Source of the DNA: Lantana camara
Taxonomy: Eukaryota > Streptophyta > Magnoliopsida > Lamiales > Verbenaceae
DNA: 64,000 nucleotides
Assembly (NCBI GenBank): GCA_037501455.1
Contig: CM074864.1
Span: 23,740,001-23,804,000, forward strand
Direction: 5' to 3'
Each line of letters opens with the position of its first letter. The first letter of the stretch is position 1. The position numbers were made by a program, and so were the translations under genes. Of this stretch, positions 12,384 to 22,908 are shown in pieces. The notes below the pieces were generated by a model. It did no database searches and had not been told where the DNA came from. It worked only from the letters and a program-made list of their open reading frames with translations.

Positions 12384-12891
12384 CACAGTCCAAGGCCCTT
12401 TTGCACCCTTGGCATATGCTGTCCATTAGCCTACCAACCAGCCTAGCTTCTGGGGATACCCGCCTCTCCCTTACGCCCAAAATCCTTACATCCAGCCGCA
12501 GGCCGTCTACTTGGCCCCAGCCCCAGGAATACGTCCCCAAGTCCATCTTGGAGCCCATGTGGAGGAAGGCGTGGATGACAACGGCAATCCCCCTTTTCAC
12601 CTTGAGCCTGAGAGGAGGAGGCGAGAGCTGGAAGAGGAGCGCCCCTCACAAGCCCTCAGGAACGTCAGAGATGATAAGAGGGACGCCCGCCACATTGCAG
12701 GAACGGCCAGTGAAATGAACAGGGACGCATTTGTTCCCAGAAATGTTCCTGTGTTCGACCACTTGGGGGCTAGGGTCCATCCCGATGCCTACTTGTACGC
12801 CAATCGTGGCCACTGGGTGTGTCCAGGCGACCTCCGAAATCAGCTCCCCAGGAGACAACAACAACAACAACAACATTATCTCCCCGACCCA
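12384..12891 (+). pseudogene. Element B gag, N-terminal part
   Basis: This is the proline/tyrosine-rich and basic N-terminal part of a Tat-lineage gag, broken by C. The frame is open except for a TAG at 12427-12429. It includes the piece HVEEGVDDNGNPPFHLEPE near 12560, a charged ERRRRELEEE segment, and six glutamines (near 12858) encoded by a CAA repeat. It has no visible start codon because its left end is cut at 12384. The last codon, CCA at 12889-12891, is part of the target duplication of C. Alone it resembles no enzyme; the assignment comes from its continuity with the gag and protease region at 22909. Confidence 0.65.
12887..12891. repeat. Left target duplication of C
   Basis: ACCCA, matched exactly at 22904-22908. 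Confidence 0.95.
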
Positions 12892-13345
12892 TGTAGCACC
12901 CACACGTAGGGCCACATCCCCCGCACCATAATCCGAACCCGAATACGAAATGGAATGTCCGCACCCGAATCCGAATCATAGCGAACGGGAGACCAAACAC
13001 ACACACTAGGCTAGGCGGAGCTAAACTAACCAGAAACAGAGTGCGCGGAAGCGAATAAATAAAAGCAACAAGCACAATCATCATATATATATATAGATAC
13101 CAACTCACACCTATCCATAAAGTATTTACATATATGTACCAACACGTTCCTGTACAAAAGCCATCCCGGCTCGAACAAAATAATCAGTAGGTATATACAA
13201 ATCAAAGCTGCATAACTACAAAATAATAAAGTGCAAGAAGGTAAATGCACCTAACGAGACCTAGACTGACAAGTGCATAAAGCAGACACACTTCTCCGCC
13301 TAGCTCACGCTCCCAAAACCTGCAACTAAAAGAGTAAACGAGGAG

Positions 13346-13361
13346 TCAGTCAACTGACTGA
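13346..13361 (-). promoter_or_regulatory. Conserved LTR hairpin (C)
   Basis: TCAGTC-AACT-GACTGA forms a 6-bp stem with a 4-base loop. The other copy is at 20704-20719. D, E and G carry a CAGTC...GACTG hairpin at the equivalent place with different loops. The role is unknown; the position between the likely promoter and the primer-binding-site end of the LTR fits the R/U5 region of the RNA. Confidence 0.5.
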
Positions 13362-14422
13362 GTGAGGGGGCTAACGCACACCCACACCCTACATATATAT
13401 AGAGCAGAGCACAAAGCAAAGGGCGAAACTATGAACCGGAATAGGTTTTACAAGCTAAAACTTTCCAAAACAAATACGTATACTTTAAAACATTTCATAA
13501 ACACTATCCCGATTCATACTTCTCAATCATACACAACAAACATAATGCTCGGCGAGAACGAGCTTCCAACCTTTACTCCTCAGAACAAACAAAACAGAAA
13601 TCATACATACTCCTCTACACCAATGATGGAAGAGCCACCGGCGGCCCTAACCATCCAAACATATACAGACTCACGAGGGGTAGCGAACCCACATCGTGCC
13701 CTCCCCGGTTTTTACGCCGAAGGCATCGAAATATCACACCTTCCCAAACTCCCAGGGGTCGCGTGCGATATATCGGATGGAGACTACGCACAGGCCGAAC
13801 CTCGACGGCCCGAACCGTCCCGAGGGTTCCTTACCCGTAGCTCCTTGGATCCACACATACAAATCATATCATAGCACATGCCAAATCTTTCATGGCGATC
13901 TCGCTAACAGAATCGTAAAGCTTTTCCAAAACATAGCTTACATAGGCTTACTTAATATCTTTTCCCAAAGCAAAGGTGTTCACAAGATCATAAACATATT
14001 CTAATCAACACATACATATCTATATATATAATATATAGTCACATGCACGGCTTGAAAACATCACATAAGGCTTTAGGTCGTTTAGCTAATACAAATCCTA
14101 AACCTCACCTTGTGCGTGATCAAAAATATGAGCAGACGTGAACCTACGCCTCGGGCTCGTCAACTGGAACCTCCTCTGAAAAGAAAACACGAAAGCCCAA
14201 GACTTAGACTCTATATGAACCAAATAGGACGCTCGGCAAAATGCATGGTTCATGTTCACATGCAAAATATCATAATTAAGTCATAAAATTCATAAATCAT
14301 AACACACATACTTAATTACAATTAATATTATGCAAAACAATCAAATATAACAATTAATATGCAAAAGAAAAGCATTTAAAATCATACAAATGCATAAATA
14401 AATCAAAGAAAAGAAATGGCAA

Positions 14423-14693
14423 AATCCACCCTAGCGGATTTTTCCAAAGGGAAAAATCCACCCCCATGGATTTTTCCCAAGCTACTGCCTCAAATCCACC
14501 CTCGCGGATTTTTCCAAAGGAAAAATCCACGATCGTGGATTTGCTCCAGTAGAACGGGTTCCGGCCCTGGGAACGACCGTTCCCGTTCCCAGTACAAACT
14601 GGGAACGGTCGTTCCCACTCTCGGGATGAACAGTACCGAGCCTGGGAACGGTCGTTCCCAGTTTAAAACTGGGCGGGAACGGCCGTTCCGGCC
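14423..14693. repeat. Palindrome block in 3' LTR of C
   Basis: A dense set of inverted repeats. GGATTTTTCC and GGAAAAATCC arms occur near 14444 and 14508. AAATCCACGATCGTGGATTT (14523-14542) is a perfect 20-bp palindrome. CTGGGAACGGTCGTTCCCAG (14642-14661) has 9-bp arms. GGAACGGCCGTTCC (14676-14689) is perfect. The block is duplicated in the 5' LTR at 21781-22051. Confidence 0.85.
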
Positions 14694-15481
14694 TGGTTCG
14701 AAGCTGGAACAGAAAATTTTCTCACAGAAACAGGGGAAGCTCATTTAAGAGCCAAAAAATGGCCAAAATTCATCCCTAAGAGTTGCCACAACCTCCCAAA
14801 ATGCACACACAATACATATAATTCATGCTTGACATATAAACACTCAAATAATGCAAGAAAACGGAATGAAATGGCATGATCAAATGAATGCAAAATTCAA
14901 GCCAAATTCATGCTCAATCATAAATGCTCAACCAACCATGGATAAAATGCAATAAATGCAACATATATAGCATATACCACTCATATAAAAAGCTAGGGAT
15001 CAATAATAACAAGCAAAGAGCAAGTATCCACATTTTACATGAAACCCTTACTATTCACGTAGGGAGACAAAAGCATGCCAAACTCACTCCAAACTCAGAA
15101 TTTAAACCATGGAAACGACAAGCACGACGAGAGGATTCTAAAGCATACCTAAGTTCGAGAAAAGACGAAGAAACGAGGGAGATATCGGCTTGGAAAGTTG
15201 GATGATCAAACTTGAGGGTTTGGCTCTTGCTTTGGCTTGGAGTTGCTGTTGTTACGTGAAGAATGAGGAGAGGAGAGAATGGTTCAGCCTTTAAGGCTGG
15301 ACCGGTTCGGTTCACGGGTTCGGTTCAAGGTTTCCGGTTCAAGTTGGTTCGGTTCAACACACACAGGTTCAAATAAGGCCAACTCAAATGAAACGAATAA
15401 ATCACATGCAACAATAATTCGAATAAATTCACATAAATTCATATAAGTTCAAATAATTCAAAATAGTCCTATACAAATAAT

Positions 15482-18400
15482 CTAAAACGCAAATAATATT
15501 AAATCACATAATTTACCTGTACCGACTGTGAGTCGGGGTGTTATAACCTCCCCCCCTTCAGAGAACCTGGTCCCCAGGTTAACTGTCTGACCTGAGAACA
15601 AATCTGGGTACAACTGTCTCATCTTCTCCTCAGTCTCCCAAGTAGACTCTTCGGATTTCTGATCTCTCCAAAGAACTCGGACCAAGGGAATCTGTTTATT
15701 CCTCAACACTTGTATCTTCCGGTCTTGAATCTCAACCGGGTGCCTTACTATCGTTAAATCCGTCTCAAGTTGTACCTCTTCCACAGGGAGAATAGTTGAT
15801 TCCTCGGGATAAAATTTCCTGAGCTGCGAAACATGAAACACATTATGTATCCCGGTCAATCTCGGCGGTAGGTCCAACCTATACGCCACTTCTCCAACTC
15901 TCTCAAGGATTTCAAAAGGTCCAAGGTATCTCGGGTTAAGCTTCCCACCTCGACCTATTCGAGAAAATCCCTTCCTCGGAGATGCTTTCAAGAAAACCTT
16001 ATCTCCGACCTCAAACTCAAGGGGCCTTCTCCTCTTATCCGCATAGCTCTTCTGACGGTCCTGAGCTGCCTTCATTCTCTGCTGAATTAACTTAACCTTA
16101 GCAGTGGTCTTATCCAATCTCTCTCGAGGTGTAGCCCTTTCGAGCTTGTTCTCCTCTGTCCACCGCCAATCTTCCAAGTCCCAAAATAGAGGCGATCTAC
16201 ACTTCCTTCCATATAGTGCCTCGTAGGGAGCCATACCAATAGAAGTCTGAAAACTGTTGTTGTAGGCAAACTCAACCAGAGCTAAATGCTTGTCCCACTT
16301 CTCCTGGAAATCCAAAGCACACGCCCTCAACAAATCCTCCAAATACTTAATCAGTCTCTCTGATTGTCCATCTGTCTGAGGATGAAAAGCGGTGCTAAAA
16401 TTAAGCCTTGTGCCCAACCTACTCTGAAGATCCTGCCAAAACTTAGCTGTGAACCTCGGGTCACGATCTGAGACAATGCTAGCCGGCGCCCCATGAAGTC
16501 TCACAATCTCGTTACAATACAATTCTGCCAACTTCGGAGTCTTGTAAGACATCTTAACCTTGAGAAAATGAGCAGACTTGGTTAATCGGTCGACTACCAC
16601 CCAAATTCCATCATAACCTCCTCTTGATCTCGGCAAGCCGGACACGAAGTCCATAGTCACTTGCTCCCACTTCCATTCAGGAATCGGAAGTGGTTGGAGA
16701 GTTCCTCCCGGTTTCTGGTGTTCTGCCTTCACCACTTGACACGTGAGACACCGCTTCACAAAGTTCGCGATATCTCTCTTCATGCCATTCCACCAGAAGT
16801 ATTCCTTCAAATCTCGGTACATCTTCGTACCACCGGGGTGAATGGAATATCCAGAACGATGTCCTTCCTCAAGTATTAACCTCTTGAGATCTTCTGGGAC
16901 ACAAACCATAGTCTTGAACCTGAACAAACCGGAATCATCAAACCCAAACTTCGTCTCGGGGTCTATCCTAGACCGAACCACTAATCTCTGAATCTCTGCA
17001 TCCGAAGCCTGAGAATCCAACAACCTCTGTTTCAAATCCGGCTGAACTGAGATGTTAGCTAACCGAGCCACTGAAACCACAACCGTCGAACCCTGTCCTG
17101 AAGACTCTGCACTCAAACCTGAAACACTTGCTTTCCTGCTCAAAGCATCTGCCACGACATTCGCCTTGCCTGGATGATACTGAATCGTGCAGTCATAATC
17201 CTCTAAGAATTCCATCCAACGCCTCTGTCTATTATTCAGTTCCTTCTGAGTGAAAAGATACTTGAGGCTCTTATGATCCGTGAATATCTCGAAAGTCGTC
17301 CCATAGAGGTAATGACGCCACTTCCTCAAAGCAAATACAACCGCTGCAAGCTCAAGATCATGAGTGGGGTAGTTCTTCTCGTGTTCCTTCAACTTTCTAG
17401 ACGCATAGGCCACCACTCGGCCATTTTGCATCAATACACATCCGAGTCCTTCCTTAGAAGCATCTGCAAAAACTGAATAGCCCTCGGATCCCTCGGGTAG
17501 GGTAAGAACTGGTGCTGAAGTTAATCTTTCCTTCAAAGCTTGGAAACTTCTCTCACACTCATCATCCCACTCATACTTCACCTCCTTCTTGGTTAATCGA
17601 GTCAACGGGCAAGCAATCTTGGAGAAATCTTTCACAAATCTCCTATAGTAACCCGCTAACCCGAGAAAACTTCTTATCTCGGAGGCATTCTTCGGTCTCT
17701 CCCACTGAACCACGGTCTCAATCTTGGAAGGATCAACTTCAACTCCCTCACCTGAAATGATATGACCCAGAAAAGACACTCTGTCGAGCCAGAACTCGCA
17801 CTTGCTAAATTTGGCATAAAGCTTGTGCTCTCTAAGGGTCTCCAACACAATCCTGAGATGCGTTGCGTGCTCTTCTGCAGACTTAGAATACACCAAGATG
17901 TCGTCTATGAAAATGACCACAAACTTGTCAAGATACTGTCTAAACACTCGGTGCATCATATCCATGAACACGGCTGGAGCATTAGTTAACCCAAACGGCA
18001 TCACTACAAACTCGAAGTGTCCATAACGGGTATTGAACGCTGTCTTGGAGATATCCTCTTCCCGGATACGAAGTTGATAATACCCCTGCCTTAAATCTAA
18101 CTTAGAGTACACCTGCGACCCTTGCAAGATATCAAACAACTCTTCGATATGAGGTAAAGGGTACTTATTCTTCACTGTCATCCGGTTCAACTCGCGGTAG
18201 TCTATACACATCCTCAAAGTCCCATCCTTCTTCTTCACAAATAACACAGGAGCACCCCACGGGGATGTACTCGGACGGATGTAACCGCAAGCCAAAAGCT
18301 CATCCAACTGAGTTTTCAACTCCTTCAACTCAGCAGGAGCCATCCGATACGGTGTCTTAGAGAAAGGCTCAGCTCCAGGATAAAGGTCGACTACAAACTC

Positions 18401-20026
18401 GATGTCCCTATCGGGTGGCAAAGAACCCAAATTCTCAGGGAAAACATCGGGAAACTCACTCACGACCTCTGTCTCCTCAAGTTTGGCCTGATCCTTCGGT
18501 TTATTCAAAAGGTAGGCCACAAAACCTGTCGCACCGTCCCGGAGGAGCTTACTTGCTTCCATAAAAGACACAAACGGGCTAGACTTCAACCTCTCACCCG
18601 TAAAGACCACTGACCCCAACACAACCTTCTTCTCATGACAGTCCAACTGAGCTCGGTATCTGAAGAGAAAATCCATACCAAGAATAACCCCATACTTCTT
18701 CAACGGAAGAACTATCAAGTCTGCAGGAAAAACTCGGCCCTCAAACACCACCGGACACTCCCTGAACACCCTGTCAGCTTCCACAGATCCTCCCAAAGGA
18801 GTATTCACCACATACACATGCGCAGATAAATCATCAAGTACAGGCAAAGAAGCAACAATATCCCGGGAAATAAATGAATGCGTAGCCCCGGGATCAAACA
18901 ATGCATGTAGTGATATGCCATGAATGTTTATTGTACCTTCTATCACGGCATTTGGGTCGACATCAGCAGCTTCCTCCTCTCCCTCCAGAGCATAAACACG
19001 TGCCTGCACAACCGGCCTCTTGTTCGGGCAAGCATTCACCAAGTGATCAGAGGACCCGCACACAAAGCATTTACCCTGAAGTCTCCAACACCTCTCCACT
19101 GGATGTCTCCCCTGACAATGAGAACAAACGGGCGGTCCCTGAGCTGGAGCCGGTCGAACTGGAGCAACAGGAGGTGCCACGGGACCGGTAATACGGGGCT
19201 TCTTGTTCCCTAGACCCTGGGGACGAAAAGCCGGTGGGACAGGAGCTCGTGGAGCAAAAGAAATGGGCCTCTTACCCAATCCAGAACCGGATCCCGATCC
19301 TCGAGTAGAAGAGAAAGGTGGAGGCTTCAACCGAGCCATTTGGGCCTCAACTTGTATTGCCCTCTTGGTAACCTTGGCCCAAGTACTCACATTCGCCGCT
19401 TGTAGGGCTTCCTGAATATCCCGGCGAAGTCCATGAAGAAAAGCTCGGGCCTTATGATCATCATGGTCGGTGATGTGAGTAGCATACGGAGCTAACCTCT
19501 CAAACTCCAATAAGTAATCCTCCACCGTCCGGTTGCCTTGCCTCAGATTAGTAAACTCTTGGAGGCGACGTTCTTGTGCACTATGAGGGATATATTTCTC
19601 ATGGAATTCCTGCACAAACGTCTCCCAGTTAAATTCCATACCCATCCTCTCAAGCTTGGATCTCACACTCCTGAGCCAAATAGCCGCTGGCCCTTGAATA
19701 ATACGCCCGGTGCAAATAGCCTTGTCCTGAGAAGTCCCTGGACATATTTCCCATATGCCTCGAATCTCAGATAACCACTCTTCCGCCTTAATATCATCTC
19801 CTCCATACCACTTGGGAGGGTTGTTGTTCCGGAAGTCCCGATATACAGCTGAAATATCTTGTCCTTCACCCGGATTGGCATTACCCCGTTGATTGTTTTG
19901 GAGTTGATTGAGTAGGGCTTGAACAATATTCTCCGCGTTCATAGGTGGTGGCGGAGGTGCATTCTGTTGAGCCGGTTCATTCAAATCAGGGGTTTGTTCA
20001 CGATGATTATGTCTTCTTGGAGGCAT
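15482..20026 (-). CDS. Gag-pol polyprotein with chromodomain (Tekay)
   Basis: One open frame of 1514 residues encodes all retrotransposon functions. I chose the ATG at 20026 because Tekay gags start MPPRR; an upstream in-frame ATG at 20089 would add 21 residues. In order: gag about 60-235; zinc knuckles near 301-313 and 320-333 ([14 protein letters not shown]); protease FDPGATHS near 377 (DPG instead of the commoner DSG); reverse transcriptase about 555-735 with FIDD at 706-709; RNase H with DASKEG and TDHKS; integrase with an HHCC finger (His 1056 and 1063, Cys 1093 and 1096) and catalytic Asp 1126, Asp 1187 and Glu 1223 (35 residues between the last two); chromodomain about 1426-1475, which in chromoviruses directs integration to marked chromatin. 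The stop lies 64 bp inside the 3' LTR. No lesion is visible. Confidence 0.95.
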   Translation of the reverse strand: MPPRRHNHREQTPDLNEPAQQNAPPPPPMNAENIVQALLNQLQNNQRGNANPGEGQDISAVYRDFRNNNPPKWYGGDDIKAEEWLSEIRGIWEICPGTSQDKAICTGRIIQGPAAIWLRSVRSKLERMGMEFNWETFVQEFHEKYIPHSAQERRLQEFTNLRQGNRTVEDYLLEFERLAPYATHITDHDDHKARAFLHGLRRDIQEALQAANVSTWAKVTKRAIQVEAQMARLKPPPFSSTRGSGSGSGLGKRPISFAPRAPVPPAFRPQGLGNKKPRITGPVAPPVAPVRPAPAQGPPVCSHCQGRHPVERCWRLQGKCFVCGSSDHLVNACPNKRPVVQARVYALEGEEEAADVDPNAVIEGTINIHGISLHALFDPGATHSFISRDIVASLPVLDDLSAHVYVVNTPLGGSVEADRVFRECPVVFEGRVFPADLIVLPLKKYGVILGMDFLFRYRAQLDCHEKKVVLGSVVFTGERLKSSPFVSFMEASKLLRDGATGFVAYLLNKPKDQAKLEETEVVSEFPDVFPENLGSLPPDRDIEFVVDLYPGAEPFSKTPYRMAPAELKELKTQLDELLACGYIRPSTSPWGAPVLFVKKKDGTLRMCIDYRELNRMTVKNKYPLPHIEELFDILQGSQVYSKLDLRQGYYQLRIREEDISKTAFNTRYGHFEFVVMPFGLTNAPAVFMDMMHRVFRQYLDKFVVIFIDDILVYSKSAEEHATHLRIVLETLREHKLYAKFSKCEFWLDRVSFLGHIISGEGVEVDPSKIETVVQWERPKNASEIRSFLGLAGYYRRFVKDFSKIACPLTRLTKKEVKYEWDDECERSFQALKERLTSAPVLTLPEGSEGYSVFADASKEGLGCVLMQNGRVVAYASRKLKEHEKNYPTHDLELAAVVFALRKWRHYLYGTTFEIFTDHKSLKYLFTQKELNNRQRRWMEFLEDYDCTIQYHPGKANVVADALSRKASVSGLSAESSGQGSTVVVSVARLANISVQPDLKQRLLDSQASDAEIQRLVVRSRIDPETKFGFDDSGLFRFKTMVCVPEDLKRLILEEGHRSGYSIHPGGTKMYRDLKEYFWWNGMKRDIANFVKRCLTCQVVKAEHQKPGGTLQPLPIPEWKWEQVTMDFVSGLPRSRGGYDGIWVVVDRLTKSAHFLKVKMSYKTPKLAELYCNEIVRLHGAPASIVSDRDPRFTAKFWQDLQSRLGTRLNFSTAFHPQTDGQSERLIKYLEDLLRACALDFQEKWDKHLALVEFAYNNSFQTSIGMAPYEALYGRKCRSPLFWDLEDWRWTEENKLERATPRERLDKTTAKVKLIQQRMKAAQDRQKSYADKRRRPLEFEVGDKVFLKASPRKGFSRIGRGGKLNPRYLGPFEILERVGEVAYRLDLPPRLTGIHNVFHVSQLRKFYPEESTILPVEEVQLETDLTIVRHPVEIQDRKIQVLRNKQIPLVRVLWRDQKSEESTWETEEKMRQLYPDLFSGQTVNLGTRFSEGGEVITPRLTVGTGKLCDLILFAF
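15546..15558 (-). other. Polypurine tract of C
   Basis: AAGGGGGGGAGGT on the minus strand, directly before the 3' LTR. It primes plus-strand DNA synthesis in this class of element. It lies inside the coding frame, so the protein end and the tract overlap. Confidence 0.9.
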
Positions 20027-20229
20027 CCTGAAATTCACAAATTCAAGCAATGTGGATGCATGTGAATTAGTGTATGAATATGTATACAATTAAAGAAATA
20101 ATCAAGTAATCAAGTAATCACACATTCAAATCACACATGCACATATGCACATATTCACACAATCACATTGCCCTAAGCCGTACGACCTAGACAGACCCAC
20201 ACGACACTAGAGCCCGGTTTTGCAACCGC

Positions 20230-20241
20230 GCTCTGATACCA
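20230..20241 (-). other. Primer-binding site of C
   Basis: Complement of TGGTATCAGAGC, eight bases from the 5' LTR. The stretch between it and gag contains GGTTGCAAAACC and a GTCTAGGTCG motif, both also present after the primer-binding sites of D, E or G. Confidence 0.92.
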
Positions 20242-20249
20242 CTTCAGGA

Positions 20250-22903
20250 TGTAGCACCCACACGTAGGGCCACATCCCCCGCACCATAATCCGAACCCGA
20301 ATACGAAATGGAATGTCCGCACCCGAATCCGAATCATAGCGAACGGGAGACCAAACACACACACTAGGCTAGGCGGAGCTAAACTAACCAGAAACAGAGT
20401 GCGCGGAAGCGAATAAATAAAAGCAACAAGCACAATCATCATATATATATATAGATACCAACTCACACCTATCCATAAAGTATTTACATATATGTACCAA
20501 CACGTTCCTGTACAAAAGCCATCCCGGCTCGAACAAAATAATCAGTAGGTATATACAAATCAAAGCTGCATAACTACAAAATAATAAAGTGCAAGAAGGT
20601 AAATGCACCTAACGAGACCTAGACTGACAAGTGCATAAAGCAGACACACTTCTCCGGCTAGCTCACGCTCCCAAAACCTGCAACTAAAAGAGTAAACGAG
20701 GAGTCAGTCAACTGACTGAGTGAGGGGGCTAACGCACACCCACACCCTACATATATATAGAGCAGAGCACAAAGCAAAGGGCGAAACTATGAACCGGAAT
20801 AGGTTTTACAAGCTAAAACTTTCCAAAACAAATACGTATACTTTAAAACATTTCATAAACACTATCCCGATTCATACTTCTCAATCATACACAACAAACA
20901 TAATGCTCGGCGAGAACGAGCTTCCAACCTTTACTCCTCAGAACAAACAAAACAGAAATCATACATACTCCTCTACACCAATGATGGAAGAGCCACCGGC
21001 GGCCCTAACCATCCAAACATATACAGACTCACGAGGGGTAGCGAACCCACATCGTGCCCTCCCCGGTTTTTACGCCGAAGGCATCGAAATATCACACCTT
21101 CCCAAACTCCCAGGGGTCGCGTGCGATATATCGGATGGAGACTACGCACAGGCCGAACCTCGACGGCCCGAACCGTCCCGAGGGTTCCTTACCCGTAGCT
21201 CCTTGGATCCACACATACAAATCATATCATAGCACATGCCAAATCTTTCATGGCGATCTCGCTAACAGAATCGTAAAGCTTTTCCAAAACATAGCTTACA
21301 TAGGCTTACTTAATATCTTTTCCCAAAGCAAAGGTGTTCACAAGATCATAAACATATTCTAATCAACACATACATATCTATATATATAATATATAGTCAC
21401 ATGCACGGCTTGAAAACATCACATAAGGCTTTAGGTCGTTTAGCTAATACAAATCCTAAACCTCACCTTGTGCGTGATCAAAAATATGAGCAGACGTGAA
21501 CCTACGCCTCGGGCTCGTCAACTGGAACCTCCTCTGAAAAGAAAACACGAAAGCCCAAGACTTAGACTCTATATGAACCAAATAGGACGCTCGGCAAAAT
21601 GCATGGTTCATGTTCACATGCAAAATATCATAATTAAGTCATAAAATTCATAAATCATAACACACATACTTAATTACAATTAATATTATGCAAAACAATC
21701 AAATATAACAATTAATATGCAAAAGAAAAGCATTTAAAATCATACAAATGCATAAATAAATCAAAGAAAAGAAATGGCAAAATCCACCCTAGCGGATTTT
21801 TCCAAAGGGAAAAATCCACCCCCATGGATTTTTCCCAAGCTACTGCCTCAAATCCACCCTCGCGGATTTTTCCAAAGGAAAAATCCACGATCGTGGATTT
21901 GCTCCAGTAGAACGGGTTCCGGCCCTGGGAACGACCGTTCCCGTTCCCAGTACAAACTGGGAACGGTCGTTCCCACTCTCGGGATGAACAGTACCGAGCC
22001 TGGGAACGGTCGTTCCCAGTTTAAAACTGGGCGGGAACGGCCGTTCCGGCCTGGTTCGAAGCTGGAACAGAAAATTTTCTCACAGAAACAGGGGAAGCTC
22101 ATTTAAGAGCCAAAAAATGGCCAAAATTCATCCCTAAGAGTTGCCACAACCTCCCAAAATGCACACACAATACATATAATTCATGCTTGACATATAAACA
22201 CTCAAATAATGCAAGAAAACGGAATGAAATGGCATGATCAAATGAATGCAAAATTCAAGCCAAATTCATGCTCAATCATAAATGCTCAACCAACCATGGA
22301 TAAAATGCAATAAATGCAACATATATAGCATATACCACTCATATAAAAAGCTAGGGATCAATAATAACAAGCAAAGAGCAAGTATCCACATTTTACATGA
22401 AACCCTTACTATTCACGTAGGGAGACAAAAGCATGCCAAACTCACTCCAAACTCAGAATTTAAACCATGGAAACGACAAGCACGACGAGAGGATTCTAAA
22501 GCATACCTAAGTTCGAGAAAAGACGAAGAAACGAGGGAGATATCGGCTTGGAAAGTTGGATGATCAAACTTGAGGGTTTGGCTCTTGCTTTGGCTTGGAG
22601 TTGCTGTTGTTACGTGAAGAATGAGGAGAGGAGAGAATGGTTCAGCCTTTAAGGCTGGACCGGTTCGGTTCACGGGTTCGGTTCAAGGTTTCCGGTTCAA
22701 GTTGGTTCGGTTCAACACACACAGGTTCAAATAAGGCCAACTCAAATGAAACGAATAAATCACATGCAACAATAATTCGAATAAATTCACATAAATTCAT
22801 ATAAGTTCAAATAATTCAAAATAGTCCTATACAAATAATCTAAAACGCAAATAATATTAAATCACATAATTTACCTGTACCGACTGTGAGTCGGGGTGTT
22901 ACA
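20250..22903 (-). repeat. 5' LTR of C
   Basis: On the plus strand it begins TGTAGCACCC and ends GGTGTTACA. It is 2654 bp, equal in length to the 3' LTR. It supplies the minus-strand promoter; an AT-rich TATATATAATATATAG stretch near 21380 could be the TATA region, but this is weak. Confidence 0.95.
21781..22051. repeat. Palindrome block in 5' LTR of C
   Basis: Identical copy of the block at 14423-14693, including the 20-bp palindrome at 21881-21900. Confidence 0.9.
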
Positions 22904-22908
22904 ACCCA
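22904..22908. repeat. Right target duplication of C
   Basis: ACCCA, matching 12887-12891. Confidence 0.95.

Larger units (their letters stand above)
12892..15545 (-). repeat. 3' LTR of C
   Basis: On the plus strand it begins TGTAGCACCCACACG and ends GTGTTATA. The last 64 bp, at the polypurine tract side, also hold the final codons and stop of the polyprotein. Short open frames in it (for example 13362-13874) recur unchanged in the 5' LTR and have no recognisable domain, so I treat them as chance. Confidence 0.95.
12892..22903 (-). mobile_element. Tekay chromovirus C, apparently intact
   Basis: A complete 10,012-bp Ty3 element on the minus strand: 5' LTR (20250-22903), primer-binding site, a single gag-pol frame with chromodomain, polypurine tract, and 3' LTR (12892-15545). 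Both LTRs are 2654 bp and I see only two differences: C/G at 13299 versus 20657, and T/C at 15544 versus 22902, the second changing the terminal GTTACA to GTTATA. The flanking 5-bp duplication ACCCA is perfect. Everything needed for autonomous movement appears to be present, and insertion must have been recent. Confidence 0.95.

Noticed and set aside
12368..12718. 116-codon plus-strand frame overlapping B gag
   Set aside because: It is out of frame with the gag that continues at 12511-12891 and has no domain.
13362..13874. 170-codon frame in the LTR of C, repeated at 20720-21232
   Set aside because: It is on the antisense strand of the element, has no domain, and is identical only because the LTRs are nearly identical.
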